DNA of 34,788 bases from an uncultured Lachnospiraceae bacterium. Its GTDB lineage: Bacteria; Bacillota; Clostridia; Lachnospirales; Lachnospiraceae. Numbering within the stretch: the first letter of the stretch is position 1; every line of letters starts with the position of its first letter. The notes beneath the pieces were generated by a model, which ran no database searches, was not told the origin of the DNA, and saw only the letters and a program-made list of their open reading frames with translations. The stretch covers positions 1 to 34,788 of the forward strand of contig CAJUJM010000085.1 in NCBI GenBank assembly GCA_910586755.1, in the 5' to 3' direction. Positions 25,061 through 34,169 of this stretch are shown here, in pieces. Position numbers and translations under genes: made by a program.

Positions 25061-27290
25061 GCTGGCCAAAGAAGATTTAAAAAGGAGAGTCTGGCTTGCG
25101 GCTCTTTCGGTTTTAACCTTTTTCTTTGCCTTCCCGGTGGGAATGGCCCTTAATCTGGGCAATGTAGAAGAACGCTATGAAATGGCTCTGCGGCACGGGG
25201 AAGTTTTAGTGATACCCAAGTCCCTGGCTATGCTGGAGGCAGCAGGGAGACTGGTGTCTGCCCAGGGCAACGGCCTTACCGTGTTCCTCATGATTATGGC
25301 GGCAGTGGTATGCGGGGCATCCAGCTTTTCTTACCTTCACAATAAGCGGAAGGTAGACTTTTACCACAGCCTTCCGCTAAAAAGAGAGGCGTTGTTTGTG
25401 GTATCCTATACCATGGGAATCCTGATTCCCGGGATCATTTACGGGCTGTGCCTGATACTTTCTCTGGTTGTGGCAGCAGCCTACGGAACCTCCATAGGGG
25501 GCCTTTTCAAAACGGCGGTGTCAGGCTGGCTGTTTCATATGCTTTATTTTTCTCTGGTGTACAGCACGGTAGTGCTGGCCATGATAATGACTGGCAATCT
25601 GGTTGTGGGAATTCTGGGAAGCAGCGTGTTTTTCTTTTATTTTCCCATGTTGTCGGCCATGATCCTTGCCTACTGTGAAACCTGGTTCGTTACCTATGTA
25701 GACGCTTTCCGGGATAGCTTTTTATTCCGGATGGTCAAAATTTCTCCCATTGCAAGCTATATCATTGCCTTTTCCGGGGCAGATGTTGGGGCGGGGGATG
25801 CGGCAGCTTTTGGCCGCCTGATTGTAGAAAGTGTAATAGCGCTGGCAGCTTTGATCCTGGTAAATATCCTGCTTTATAAAAAACGCCCCTCAGAGGCAGC
25901 AGGAAAGGCCATGGCCTTTTCTGCCAGTAAACCGGTAATCCGCATTGCCCTGGCCATGGTAATTGGCATGTCAGGAGGAATGTTCTTCTGGCTCCTTCAT
26001 TCTACAACCGGATGGGCAGTTTTTGGAACCATTGTAGGAATCCTGCTTTGCCATTGCATCGTTGAGATTATCTATCACTTTGATTTTCGCAGGCTGCTGG
26101 CTCACAAGCTCCAGCTTGCAGGCTGTATGATCGCCGGCCTAGCCATCCTGTTCTGTTTTAAAAATGACTGGCTGGGGTATGACGCCTATCTGCCGGAAGA
26201 AAGCCAGGTGGCAGAGGCAGCCATTGATTTGGGAAATGACAGCTGGGTTATTTACTCCCAGGTAGAAAGCAGAGGAGAGGGTGTCAGGCCTAAGGTGACG
26301 ACAAACTCTTCTATGGAATATACTTTTAACAATATGAAGCTGACGGATACAGCCCCGGTTTTAGAGATTGCGAAGATAGGGGTAGAGAAAGCTCTTATGG
26401 AAAAGGCTGACAGGGAATCATCTCTGGAGAAATATGACGAGGAAGGCTATTGGACCTGGCTTCATGTTCAGTATACCCTGAAAAACGGCCGTAAGGTTCA
26501 GAGACAGTACAATCTGCCCCTGACACTGGCGTTTGATGCCGCCAATACCATCTCAATGGATCCGGCTTACCAGGATATCAAGTATCCCGTCTTTCAACGG
26601 ACAGCAGAGGATACTGTGCTGGTACAATATCGGGTAGAAGGAAGCGGAAATCTGTTGGAGTCAGCAGAATTCTCTGACCAGGAAACTATAGAGCAGCTTC
26701 TTTCCGCTTATCAGCAGGACTTTAGAGAAATGGATCTGTATCAGAGGCAGGAGGAAGACCCTATCGGAGAACTCCGTTTCTTAAATGCCCTTGAAGTGGA
26801 ACTGATGGAATATCGGAAAAACGAATATGATAATAGTGTAATCCAGTGGGATGGAACCCTGAACTTTTACCCAATCTATCCCTGTTTTGACAGGACCCTT
26901 GCTCTGCTGGAAAGAGAAGAGATTAATCCGGAAAAGGTTTGGGATCACCTGGATGTCTCCAGTGTTGTGGCAGAGAGAGGAATGAAGAAAGGGGATCCCG
27001 GGTACCGGGAAAGAGAGTGGAGATCCTATGAGGTAACCTATACAGACCAGGAAGAGATACAGGAGATTTTAAATGCTATGGCCCTGGAGGAATACCATGG
27101 GATGAACGCCTACACCACGACAGATGATATTAAGGTAACGGTAAATGTGGGAAGGGGAAACAGAATGAAATTTTCTGTCAGTGGTTACTTTATGGAAGAC
27201 AAAGCTCCGGACATGGTGAAAGAAGATTTGGATCAAAAGCTTCAGGAGCTAACAACAGAGTTCCAGGACAAACCGGATGAGACAGAATAG
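25035..27290 (+). CDS. ABC transporter permease with large soluble C-terminal part
   Basis: A 751-residue protein. Residues about 20-380 contain roughly ten membrane segments of the ABC-2/exporter kind (SVLTFFFAFPVGMAL, SYLHNKRKVDFYHSLPLKREALF before the second block). The last ~370 residues are soluble, acidic and without recognised motif; clostridial permeases with this layout carry a domain of unknown function. Only one permease gene is present, so the complex probably has two ATPase and two of these subunits. GGAGGTGG lies 7 bases before the ATG, inside the ATPase gene. The substrate is unknown; the regulator type hints at a cell-envelope-active compound. Confidence 0.85.
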   Translation: MTSRNLFFKLAKEDLKRRVWLAALSVLTFFFAFPVGMALNLGNVEERYEMALRHGEVLVIPKSLAMLEAAGRLVSAQGNGLTVFLMIMAAVVCGASSFSYLHNKRKVDFYHSLPLKREALFVVSYTMGILIPGIIYGLCLILSLVVAAAYGTSIGGLFKTAVSGWLFHMLYFSLVYSTVVLAMIMTGNLVVGILGSSVFFFYFPMLSAMILAYCETWFVTYVDAFRDSFLFRMVKISPIASYIIAFSGADVGAGDAAAFGRLIVESVIALAALILVNILLYKKRPSEAAGKAMAFSASKPVIRIALAMVIGMSGGMFFWLLHSTTGWAVFGTIVGILLCHCIVEIIYHFDFRRLLAHKLQLAGCMIAGLAILFCFKNDWLGYDAYLPEESQVAEAAIDLGNDSWVIYSQVESRGEGVRPKVTTNSSMEYTFNNMKLTDTAPVLEIAKIGVEKALMEKADRESSLEKYDEEGYWTWLHVQYTLKNGRKVQRQYNLPLTLAFDAANTISMDPAYQDIKYPVFQRTAEDTVLVQYRVEGSGNLLESAEFSDQETIEQLLSAYQQDFREMDLYQRQEEDPIGELRFLNALEVELMEYRKNEYDNSVIQWDGTLNFYPIYPCFDRTLALLEREEINPEKVWDHLDVSSVVAERGMKKGDPGYREREWRSYEVTYTDQEEIQEILNAMALEEYHGMNAYTTTDDIKVTVNVGRGNRMKFSVSGYFMEDKAPDMVKEDLDQKLQELTTEFQDKPDETE

Positions 27291-27303
27291 TTTTTATCTA
27301 TAT

Positions 27304-27330
27304 AGAAAAGCCGCCGCCGGCGGCTTTTCT
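27304..27330. terminator. Bidirectional terminator between convergent operons
   Basis: AGAAAAGCCGCC and GGCGGCTTTTCT form a perfect 12-bp stem with a 3-base centre. The stem supplies a T run in both directions (TTTTCT after the plus arm, TTTTCT on the minus strand), serving the permease gene and the response-regulator gene. Confidence 0.9.
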
Positions 27331-27348
27331 GTTATACAGTAAGGTGCT

Positions 27349-28974
27349 TTAGGAAAGTCTCTTCATGTTCTCATATTCCCGGGGAGCAACCCCTGTCACC
27401 TTTTTAAATACCTTACTGAAATAATAGGGATTTTCAAACCCCAGCATATCAGAAATTTCATACATCAAGTATTTGTGAGTGTGGATCAGCTCCTTGGCTC
27501 TGTCGATTTTCACGGTAGCGATGTAGTCGGAGATGGTGACGCCGGTAAACTTTTTAAAGGTATTGCTTAAATGGCCGGAGCTGATACTTAAATATTCTGC
27601 CACATCGGCCAGGGCCAGCTTTTCCGATAAATGCTCCTCTATATAAGCCTTGGCCTGCTCGATAAGAGTATCCGAGCGGACAGATTTGCGTTCTGATAAA
27701 AGGGTGCACAGTTTATCACAGAAGCTTTCCAGCCACATAAGGATATCAGACAGGCTGTTAAAATTTCCCAACAATTCTGCAATATTGATAGTATAAGGAA
27801 AAATCTCCTGAAAATCCTCCCGATCTCCTTCAAAAAAGGAATACAGGTAAGTATAAATATTGATACAGGCGCTGGTGGCCTGCTCCTTGCCGGGCTGGCA
27901 GGAGGTAAACAACTCCAGGATCTGCCGGAAAACCTCTCTGAGCCGTCCGCTGTCATTCTGCTGGACAGAAGCAGACAGATCCTTTTTGAAAAGATTGATG
28001 TTAAAATTCTTAGCCTGGCCGTGATGGATATTCTGGTTGTTGTAAAAAACCAGCGGGCTTGACGAGTTGTAATAATAGTAATCCAGAGAGGTGAAAGCTT
28101 CATCCAGAGCCTGAGGCATTTCCTGGAGAGAAGCCTTTACCGTGCTGGCTCCATATACGGCGTTTAACTCAAAATATGTGGTGAGAGCGGTGGTAACCCG
28201 GCCGCAGAATCCGGTAAGAGCAGTCTCCAGGCTGTCGGAATTCATTAAACTGCCTGCCAGAAGATAAGTATTTCTTCTGTCATATTCAAAAAACATGGCA
28301 GAAGCAAAATACCGGTCCGCGATTTTTTCTATAATGTCAAAGAGCTGATTGGTTATCAGCCGGAAATCGTAGATATCCTCATCCGCCTGAAACTGAATAT
28401 GATTGGGACGAAGGGAAAACAGCAGCAGGAAAGGACGTTCCCACCCTGTCGCAGGAAGCGCCCCCCCCAATTCCTTTGGATCCGCTTTTGCAAGAAGGGT
28501 CTGACTGAGAAATTTGCGGACTTCCTGGTGAGAGGCCAGGGCATTGGATCCGGCGGCAGATGGAGGGAGTCCTGCCAGAGAGAGATTTTTCAGCAACAGA
28601 CTGCTCTGCTTTTTCGCCTTTTCCAGGGATGCGGCCAGGCTTTCCGGTTTTAAGTCCAGCTTTACCAGATAATCCACGGCTCCAAGGGACAGAGCCTTTC
28701 TGGCCAGACTGAATTCCTCCAGATTGGTGAGGACAATAAAAGCAAAAACTGCCCCTTCTTTTTTGCAGGATTCCACTAACTGCAAACCATCCAGAACCGG
28801 CATACGAATATCGGTAATGACAATATCCGGCCGCAGATTTAAAATCATCTGCCGGGCTTCTGTGGCAACAGAAGCTTTTCCGATAATAGTGCAGCCATAA
28901 TCCTCCCAGTTAATCAGGGAAGCAATACCAGCCAAAATTAAAGGTTCATCATCAATCAATATGATTCGGTACAT
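27349..28974 (-). CDS. AraC-type response regulator (YesN-like)
   Basis: A 541-residue two-component regulator. Residues 1-125 are a receiver domain with acidic pair DDEP (8-11), phospho-acceptor Asp in VITDIRMPVLDG (near 55) and a Lys in YLVKLD. A central region of about 300 residues has no recognised motif. The C-terminal ~100 residues are an AraC double helix-turn-helix (LADVAEYLSISSGHLSNTFK, FSKVFKKVTGVAPREYE). Such proteins usually pair with YesM-type kinases and control sugar-uptake genes. AGGAG lies about 8 bases before the ATG at 28974; the longer open frame upstream overlaps the kinase gene. The kinase partner immediately upstream has lost its sensor half. A tract of eight G occurs at 28461-28468 (as C on plus). 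Confidence 0.9.
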   Translation of the reverse strand: MYRIILIDDEPLILAGIASLINWEDYGCTIIGKASVATEARQMILNLRPDIVITDIRMPVLDGLQLVESCKKEGAVFAFIVLTNLEEFSLARKALSLGAVDYLVKLDLKPESLAASLEKAKKQSSLLLKNLSLAGLPPSAAGSNALASHQEVRKFLSQTLLAKADPKELGGALPATGWERPFLLLFSLRPNHIQFQADEDIYDFRLITNQLFDIIEKIADRYFASAMFFEYDRRNTYLLAGSLMNSDSLETALTGFCGRVTTALTTYFELNAVYGASTVKASLQEMPQALDEAFTSLDYYYYNSSSPLVFYNNQNIHHGQAKNFNINLFKKDLSASVQQNDSGRLREVFRQILELFTSCQPGKEQATSACINIYTYLYSFFEGDREDFQEIFPYTINIAELLGNFNSLSDILMWLESFCDKLCTLLSERKSVRSDTLIEQAKAYIEEHLSEKLALADVAEYLSISSGHLSNTFKKFTGVTISDYIATVKIDRAKELIHTHKYLMYEISDMLGFENPYYFSKVFKKVTGVAPREYENMKRLS

Positions 28975-29008
28975 AATCAAATCTCCTGTGCGCTCTATAG
29001 GATATTGT

Positions 29009-29925
29009 TTAAACTTCCAGAGGAAGGGCGACGGTAATCCGGGTAAAGCAGTCCAGCTGGCTTTCAATGGTAAGCCCGTACTCCTCCCCATATACCAGCT
29101 TAAATCTCCGATCCACATTGGGCAGCCCAATGCCGCTCATGGTACTTTTCGTTACCCGGGAGGTATCTGTAAGAAGGCGATCTACCTGCTCCTGGGCCAT
29201 TCCGATTCCATTATCGGTAACACTTACCTTTAAGATGTCTTCCTCAGCCCAGGCGCGTATCTCAATAAGCCCGGGCCGCCCGGATGGCTCGATACCGTTA
29301 AAAATAGCATTTTCCACCAGGGGCTGCAGTGTTAACTTGATGATTTTGGCATCATAAAGGGAAGGCTTATCTACCTGGATCTGAAGGTCAAACAGCTCCA
29401 GATACCGTACCTTTTCGATCACCACATAGTCCCTTAAAAAGTCCAGTTCCTGTGTGAGAGTGACTTTTTCATTAAAGCCCTTGGCCATATTTTTCAGCAA
29501 AGAGGACAGGGAGGTAACCATCTGGACGATACCGCTGTTTCTCTGCATGGTGGCAATCCACTTAATGGAGTCCAGAGTATTGTAGAGAAAATGAGGATTA
29601 ATCTGGGCCTGGAGCATTTTGATTTCCAGATCCTTTTTCTCCTTCTCCCCCTGGATTCGGGTTTCCATGAGAGTATTGATCTGGCTGGACATCTGGTTAA
29701 TCTGGCGGCCAATGGTACCGATTTCGTCATTGCTTTCAATACTGGGATCCGAGGTAAAATCACCCTGGGCAACCAGGCCCAGATGATCAATCAGATGGAG
29801 AATAGGCCGCCCCAGCTGCCTGGAAATCAAAAAGGATAAGGCCAGGCCAATAACAATACAGTAAAAGAAAATAATGGCAATGGTTTCCAAAATCACTCCG
29901 TGATCGATGGGCTTGCTGGATCTGC
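29009..29925 (-). pseudogene. 5'-truncated YesM-type sensor histidine kinase
   Basis: About 300 residues of a kinase that should be some 570-600 long. What remains, in order: a membrane segment (IAIIFFYCIVIGLALSFLI), a HAMP region (ISRQLGRPILHLIDHL), the His_kinase domain with phospho-acceptor His in QAQINPHFLYNTLDSI, and an HATPase domain (VENAIFNGI, DNGIGM, GIGLPNVDRRF). The extracellular sensor domain, first membrane segment and start are missing. Homology seems to stop near SSKPIDHGVILET. The open frame runs on to 29974 through unrelated sequence with a TTG start and no ribosome binding site. It precedes the response regulator by 34 bases, so it was its cognate kinase. It may be untranslated or make a sensorless kinase. 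Confidence 0.85.
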
Positions 29926-29934
29926 AATTTGCAG

Positions 29935-30234
29935 AGGCCGGGAAAAATAAGAAAGCAGTTAAAGATCCCGGCAAATTTTGATATTATTGCGTACATTACC
30001 TTGGGCTATGTGGAAGAGGATAATTCCCTGCTGTCAATCAGCCATTATAAAAATATAGAGCAATATTCTAAGCATGAAAGAAAATATGGCTTATCGCAGG
30101 TTCTGTGTGAGGAAAGTTTTTCAAAAACCATAGGGGATTGTACAGAAATGAAAGGGAAGCGCGGGGTAACCTGGATTAAATATTTATATAAATTAAATAT
30201 GCCATTTTTGAGAAAAATTGAAAACAAGTTATAG
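29935..30234 (+). pseudogene. C-terminal gene remnant, possibly nitroreductase-like
   Basis: An open plus-strand frame of about 100 codons with no plausible start or ribosome binding site. The segment IRKQLKIPANFDIIAYITLGY looks like the late part of a nitroreductase-fold protein, where an IPxxY/F-x-I/V-hydrophobic-LGY stretch is usual. (Written here in parts: IRKQLKIPANF and DIIAYITLGY.) The Lys/Glu-rich C-terminus continues to a stop at 30234, 18 bases before the GH3 gene. Nitroreductase-like genes do occur in clostridial polysaccharide clusters, which fits what follows. The identification is tentative; the truncation itself is clearer, since the adjoining kinase is cut at the same place. 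Confidence 0.5.
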
Positions 30235-30252
30235 ATTGGGAACAGGCACATT

Positions 30253-32004
30253 ATGATAAATTGGGTAGACAACCTTTTAGGTAAAATGAATACAGAAGAA
30301 AAGATAGGACAATTGCTTATCTTCGGATTTTGCGGCCCGGTTATTACCCCGGATGTTGTGGAATATATTAAAAAGTATCATGTAGGCGGGGTTCGAATCA
30401 GCCAGGGACTGAGAATTTTAACTTTAAATAATGATTTCAGGCCGGGAGAAGAAATTGATAGTAAGACAAAAGAATCTTTGATAGCGCCATGGGGAAAAAA
30501 CAGAGATTTTTCTAATCGGATACCTGCAATTGCCACGGCTTATGAATATGCAAAAGTATATAATCAGCTAAGGGAATATGCATTAGAAACAAGGCTGGGC
30601 ATTCCCATTCATTTTACAATCGATCAAGAAGGAAATGCTTCCGATGATATGACCTCAGGACAAAGATTATTTCCCCATCCTATGGGGATTGCCGCAGCAG
30701 GAGAGCCGGAATTAGCCTATAAAATTGCCAGGGCAGTTGGTATGCAGGCCAGGGCAATGGGGATAAATATGATCCAGTCCTTGATTTTAGATGTAAATAC
30801 AAATCCGGATAACCCGGAAATAGGGACAAGGGCATATTCAGGTAATGTGGACACGGTGATACAGTATGCCAAGGAAACCTTTCGGGGATACCAGGAGGAA
30901 GGACTGCTTCCATTAGGAAAACATTTTCCGGGCAGAGGGGATTCGGATTCAGATGCCCATTGGGGACTAACGACAGTAAAAACCAATAAGGAGGATCTGT
31001 ATAATATCCATTTGCTCCCATATAAAGAATTGTTTAAAGCAGGCTTGCCAGCTATTATGGTAGGACATTCTTTATATCCTTCTCTTGGAATTACAGACAG
31101 GCCGGCAAGTATGTCAAAAATTTTGCTTAATGACATTTTGAGGAATGAATTAGGATTTAAGGGCGTAGTGTCAACGGACAATATGATGATGGGAAGTATT
31201 TTAAAGAGCTATGAATTGGCGGATGCTTGTGTAGAGGCAGCAATTGCGGGATGTGATTTGATTTTAATGCGGGATGAAAGTCCAATGCGGCGCCGGATAA
31301 TAGAAAAAATGACGGACGCTGTAAAAGAACGGAGAATAACGGAGCGGGAATTAGATGAAAAAGTGAAACGGATTCTTACTATGAGATACCAGATGGGGCT
31401 GCACGAAAATGGAGGTTTGGTTGATTTGGAAAATTTTAGTGATGCCCCGAACAGCAGGTATGTAATCAATACTGCCAGAGAAGCGGCTAAAAAGTCAACG
31501 CTGGTTTTAAAAGGAGAAAAGCTTCCGGTCGGTTTTGATAAAACTGTTTTATTGGTGGAACAAGTATTCCCCACACAGTGCCAGTGCAACAATATGTATT
31601 CCCACCCGGGACTGCTTTGGGAATGTATGTGCCAATACTCTGCCAATATAAACTCGGTTGAAATCCCGATTTTACCTGCCGAAGAGGATTACAGAAGGGT
31701 TATGAGCAGAATCAATGAAGCGGATATTGTTGTTGCCACCAACTATTATTATCACAAATATGAGAGCGATATCAGGGGGCTTTTGTCAGAAATCCAAAAA
31801 ATCAAGCCTGTAATTGTTATTACCAATACACCTTACAAATTCGGTGTTCCGGACGGGTTTGATACGGTAATGGTTACGTTTAATCCAGGGGGGAGAGAAT
31901 GTCTGGATATAGCTGCACGCATGATTTTTGGCCTTGAGGAACCAAGTGCCCGATTAGAAAATATTGATTCTAAGTGGATCCATGGAATTTATTCTGAAAA
32001 GTAA
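30253..32004 (+). CDS. GH3 family glycoside hydrolase (beta-N-acetylhexosaminidase-like)
   Basis: A 583-residue cytoplasmic protein (no signal peptide). The GH3 N-terminal barrel has the active-site stretch KHFPGRGDSDSDAH at 223-236, close to the KHFPGHGDTxxDSH of NagZ-type enzymes, with the His/Asp dyad kept (D234, H236). The nucleophile is Asp309 in VVSTDNMMMG. Differences from NagZ are Arg228 for His and Ala235 for Ser. The last ~180 residues form a second domain (LVLKGEKLPVGFDKTVLLVE, then PGGRECLDIAARMIFG), giving a two-domain GH3. Expected activity is release of terminal beta-linked GlcNAc or related sugars. It is the first gene of the glycan cluster, 18 bases after the truncated gene, and has only a weak ribosome binding site. 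Confidence 0.88.
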   Translation: MINWVDNLLGKMNTEEKIGQLLIFGFCGPVITPDVVEYIKKYHVGGVRISQGLRILTLNNDFRPGEEIDSKTKESLIAPWGKNRDFSNRIPAIATAYEYAKVYNQLREYALETRLGIPIHFTIDQEGNASDDMTSGQRLFPHPMGIAAAGEPELAYKIARAVGMQARAMGINMIQSLILDVNTNPDNPEIGTRAYSGNVDTVIQYAKETFRGYQEEGLLPLGKHFPGRGDSDSDAHWGLTTVKTNKEDLYNIHLLPYKELFKAGLPAIMVGHSLYPSLGITDRPASMSKILLNDILRNELGFKGVVSTDNMMMGSILKSYELADACVEAAIAGCDLILMRDESPMRRRIIEKMTDAVKERRITERELDEKVKRILTMRYQMGLHENGGLVDLENFSDAPNSRYVINTAREAAKKSTLVLKGEKLPVGFDKTVLLVEQVFPTQCQCNNMYSHPGLLWECMCQYSANINSVEIPILPAEEDYRRVMSRINEADIVVATNYYYHKYESDIRGLLSEIQKIKPVIVITNTPYKFGVPDGFDTVMVTFNPGGRECLDIAARMIFGLEEPSARLENIDSKWIHGIYSEK

Positions 32005-32013
32005 AAGCGGAAA

Positions 32014-33450
32014 ATGAAAATAGTAGTTGTTTTATCAAAGTATAGCTGGAACCGGATTGATTTTACAAATGAATTAGCTAGCTGTGATATTATATGGCTC
32101 TTGGATCAGAATCAGATTGCTCTTTTTAAACTGATTGAGCAGGCTGTTCAATTAAATGATCTTAGCCTGTCAGTTGCTGTTAAGAAAATCAGCAGAATAA
32201 ATGGGGAAGATTGGGATTACAAAAAACAGGGGGTTTTGTTCTTTTTAGAAAAGGAAGGCGGCATTTTATTCGTTAATAAAGACAAATTTAAACAGATTAG
32301 AGAAGATGAAATGTCAGATCTGCTCTCAAAGACTGAGGGGTTTTTTAAACAGCTTATTTTTTGCAATTGTGATTTAGAGTTATTGGATATTGGGCAGCTT
32401 TTCGGGATACTTTCCGATTTCTATTTAAACTATCAAAAAGCATTGGAAAGCAAATCGGGTAAAAGAGTGAATCATGAAACGATCTTCCGGGAAAAAGTAT
32501 TTTATAAAGGAAAAGCAGAAGAAAGAAAGGAACCGGAAATTTCCGTTGTGATACCTGCTTACAACAGTGAAAAGTATATTTTGGACTCTGTTTGGAGTAT
32601 ATTAAGACAGTCTTTTCCTGACTTTGAAATAATTGTTGTAAATGAATATGGCGGAGATGACCACACAGTGAAACTGCTTCATCTATTTGAGGACGGGAGA
32701 ATCCGGATTATTCAAAACGCAAGCAGATTAGGGCTTGCGGCTTCTCTCAATATAGGGATAGAGAAGGCGCGTGGAAAATATATTGCCAGAATGGATACAG
32801 ATGATATTTCGAAGCCCCATCGTTTGAGATTACAATGGGAATATCTGGAAAGTCATGAAAATATAGATGTACTTGGCAGCGCTGTAGAAGTACAAAATGG
32901 GCTAGTATGTGAAAAATATAGATTTCCGGAGACACATCATGATATTTGCGCTCATCTGATATTCCATTTGGTAATTGCTCATTCCACGGTTATGTTTCGT
33001 AAAGAGAAGCTTTTAAAGTTGGGTCTAACATATAATAATCAGGCATACGGAGAGGACTATGAGCTATGGACGAGGGCAATGCATGACGTTACCTTTGCAA
33101 ATCTGTCAGATGCCCTGGTAACATACCGAATCCACGATTCTAATATTACCAGGGCGAAACAAAAAAATCTGGCTTATGAGACAAGCTGTATTATGGCAGA
33201 AATATTAAAACGAGACTTTAATATTGTAGTTCCTAACTATTATAAAAAATTTTGGAATTCCTGGATAAATTATTATAACCAATATCAAATAAGAGAGAAA
33301 GAATTGCTGGATATTGAAAAAGATTTGTTAGAGAAAATGTGGTATCAGAACGCTGTCTGTAATCGGTATGAGAAAGAAAGCTTAAAAGCCGCAATAGAAT
33401 TTAGATGGAATTGGATTGCTGGGAAGAGAAGCAGAAAGAGGGTAATATGA
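32014..33450 (+). CDS. GT2 family glycosyltransferase with an N-terminal extension
   Basis: A 478-residue protein. From about residue 173 it is a GT-A fold, family 2 glycosyltransferase: PEISVVIPAYNSEKYI, then LGLAASLNIGIEKARGKYIARM, the metal-binding DTDD at 261-264, and a C-terminal YGEDYELWTRAM near 350, which provides the catalytic base region. These features suggest use of a nucleotide-activated sugar. The first ~170 residues match nothing I recognise; they contain hydrophobic strands (KIVVVLSK, IIWLLDQNQIALFKLIEQ) and Lys/Glu-rich helices, perhaps for partner binding. No membrane segment. Only 9 bases separate it from the GH3 gene, and its stop overlaps the next start in ATGA. Confidence 0.9.
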   Translation: MKIVVVLSKYSWNRIDFTNELASCDIIWLLDQNQIALFKLIEQAVQLNDLSLSVAVKKISRINGEDWDYKKQGVLFFLEKEGGILFVNKDKFKQIREDEMSDLLSKTEGFFKQLIFCNCDLELLDIGQLFGILSDFYLNYQKALESKSGKRVNHETIFREKVFYKGKAEERKEPEISVVIPAYNSEKYILDSVWSILRQSFPDFEIIVVNEYGGDDHTVKLLHLFEDGRIRIIQNASRLGLAASLNIGIEKARGKYIARMDTDDISKPHRLRLQWEYLESHENIDVLGSAVEVQNGLVCEKYRFPETHHDICAHLIFHLVIAHSTVMFRKEKLLKLGLTYNNQAYGEDYELWTRAMHDVTFANLSDALVTYRIHDSNITRAKQKNLAYETSCIMAEILKRDFNIVVPNYYKKFWNSWINYYNQYQIREKELLDIEKDLLEKMWYQNAVCNRYEKESLKAAIEFRWNWIAGKRSRKRVI

Positions 33451-34133
33451 AAGCAGTAATATTAGCTGGCGGGAAAGGAACAAGGCTGTCCTCTGTTACA
33501 GGAGATAAGATACCTAAGGCAATGGTAGCTTTAGAAGGAAAACCTATTTTAGAATATCAGATAGAAGTATTAAAGAATCATGATATTACAGAAATAATGA
33601 TTATAGGCGGGTATTTAATTGAGAAAATTGTATCTCATTTTCAAGACGGAAGCAATTGGGGAGTGAAAATAAAATATATTAAAGAAGAAACCCCATTGGG
33701 AACAGGAGGCGGTTTATACTATTTAAAGGAAGAGCAGGAAGCTTTTATTTTGGTATTTGGCGATCTGCTTTTCGATATGGACTTAAAACGGTTTTATCAA
33801 TTCCATATTAGTAATAATGCCGGTGTTACTGTCGTTGTTCATCCCAATACCCATCCATACGATAGCGATTTCGTGTCTATTGACGATGATAGCAGAGTAA
33901 TAAACTTTACGTCTAAAGATGAAGAGCACAGAGAGGATCACAGAAACTTAGTAAATGCCGGAATCTATTGTATTTCGCCAGAGGCTTTGAGAAAAGTAAA
34001 AGAGAATGAAAGATTCGATTTGGAAAAAGACTTTTTATTCACAGATATATTATCACAGGGGAAGTTGTTTGGATACCGCTCAACAGAATATGTTAAGGAT
34101 CTGGGAACCCCCGACAGATTGTTAGAAGGGTAG
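33447..34133 (+). CDS. Sugar-1-phosphate nucleotidyltransferase (HddC-like)
   Basis: A 228-residue nucleotidyltransferase. The signature MKAVILAGGKGTRL is at 1-14, with KIPKAMVALEGKPILEY next, then TPLGTGGGLYYL and the metal-binding GDLLFDMD. The family transfers a nucleotide to a sugar 1-phosphate. The short length and KIPKAM/GTGGGL pattern resemble D-glycero-D-manno-heptose-1-phosphate guanylyltransferases (HddC) and related mannose enzymes. The following HAD fragment looks like the GmhB phosphatase of the same pathway, which supports heptose activation. The ATG at 33447 with AGAGGG upstream overlaps the previous stop by 4 bases, indicating coupling. Substrate remains inferred. Confidence 0.85.
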   Translation: MKAVILAGGKGTRLSSVTGDKIPKAMVALEGKPILEYQIEVLKNHDITEIMIIGGYLIEKIVSHFQDGSNWGVKIKYIKEETPLGTGGGLYYLKEEQEAFILVFGDLLFDMDLKRFYQFHISNNAGVTVVVHPNTHPYDSDFVSIDDDSRVINFTSKDEEHREDHRNLVNAGIYCISPEALRKVKENERFDLEKDFLFTDILSQGKLFGYRSTEYVKDLGTPDRLLEG

Positions 34134-34169
34134 AGTGATATAAAAAGGGGAATTGTAAAAAGGAAGAAT

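Noticed and set aside
27639..28103. Minus-strand frame inside the response regulator
   Set aside because: Frame-shifted shadow of the AraC-type regulator with no start signal.
29009..29974. A complete short kinase starting at 29974
   Set aside because: TTG start without ribosome binding site; the first residues come from the neighbouring plus-strand remnant, and the sensor half of this family is missing.
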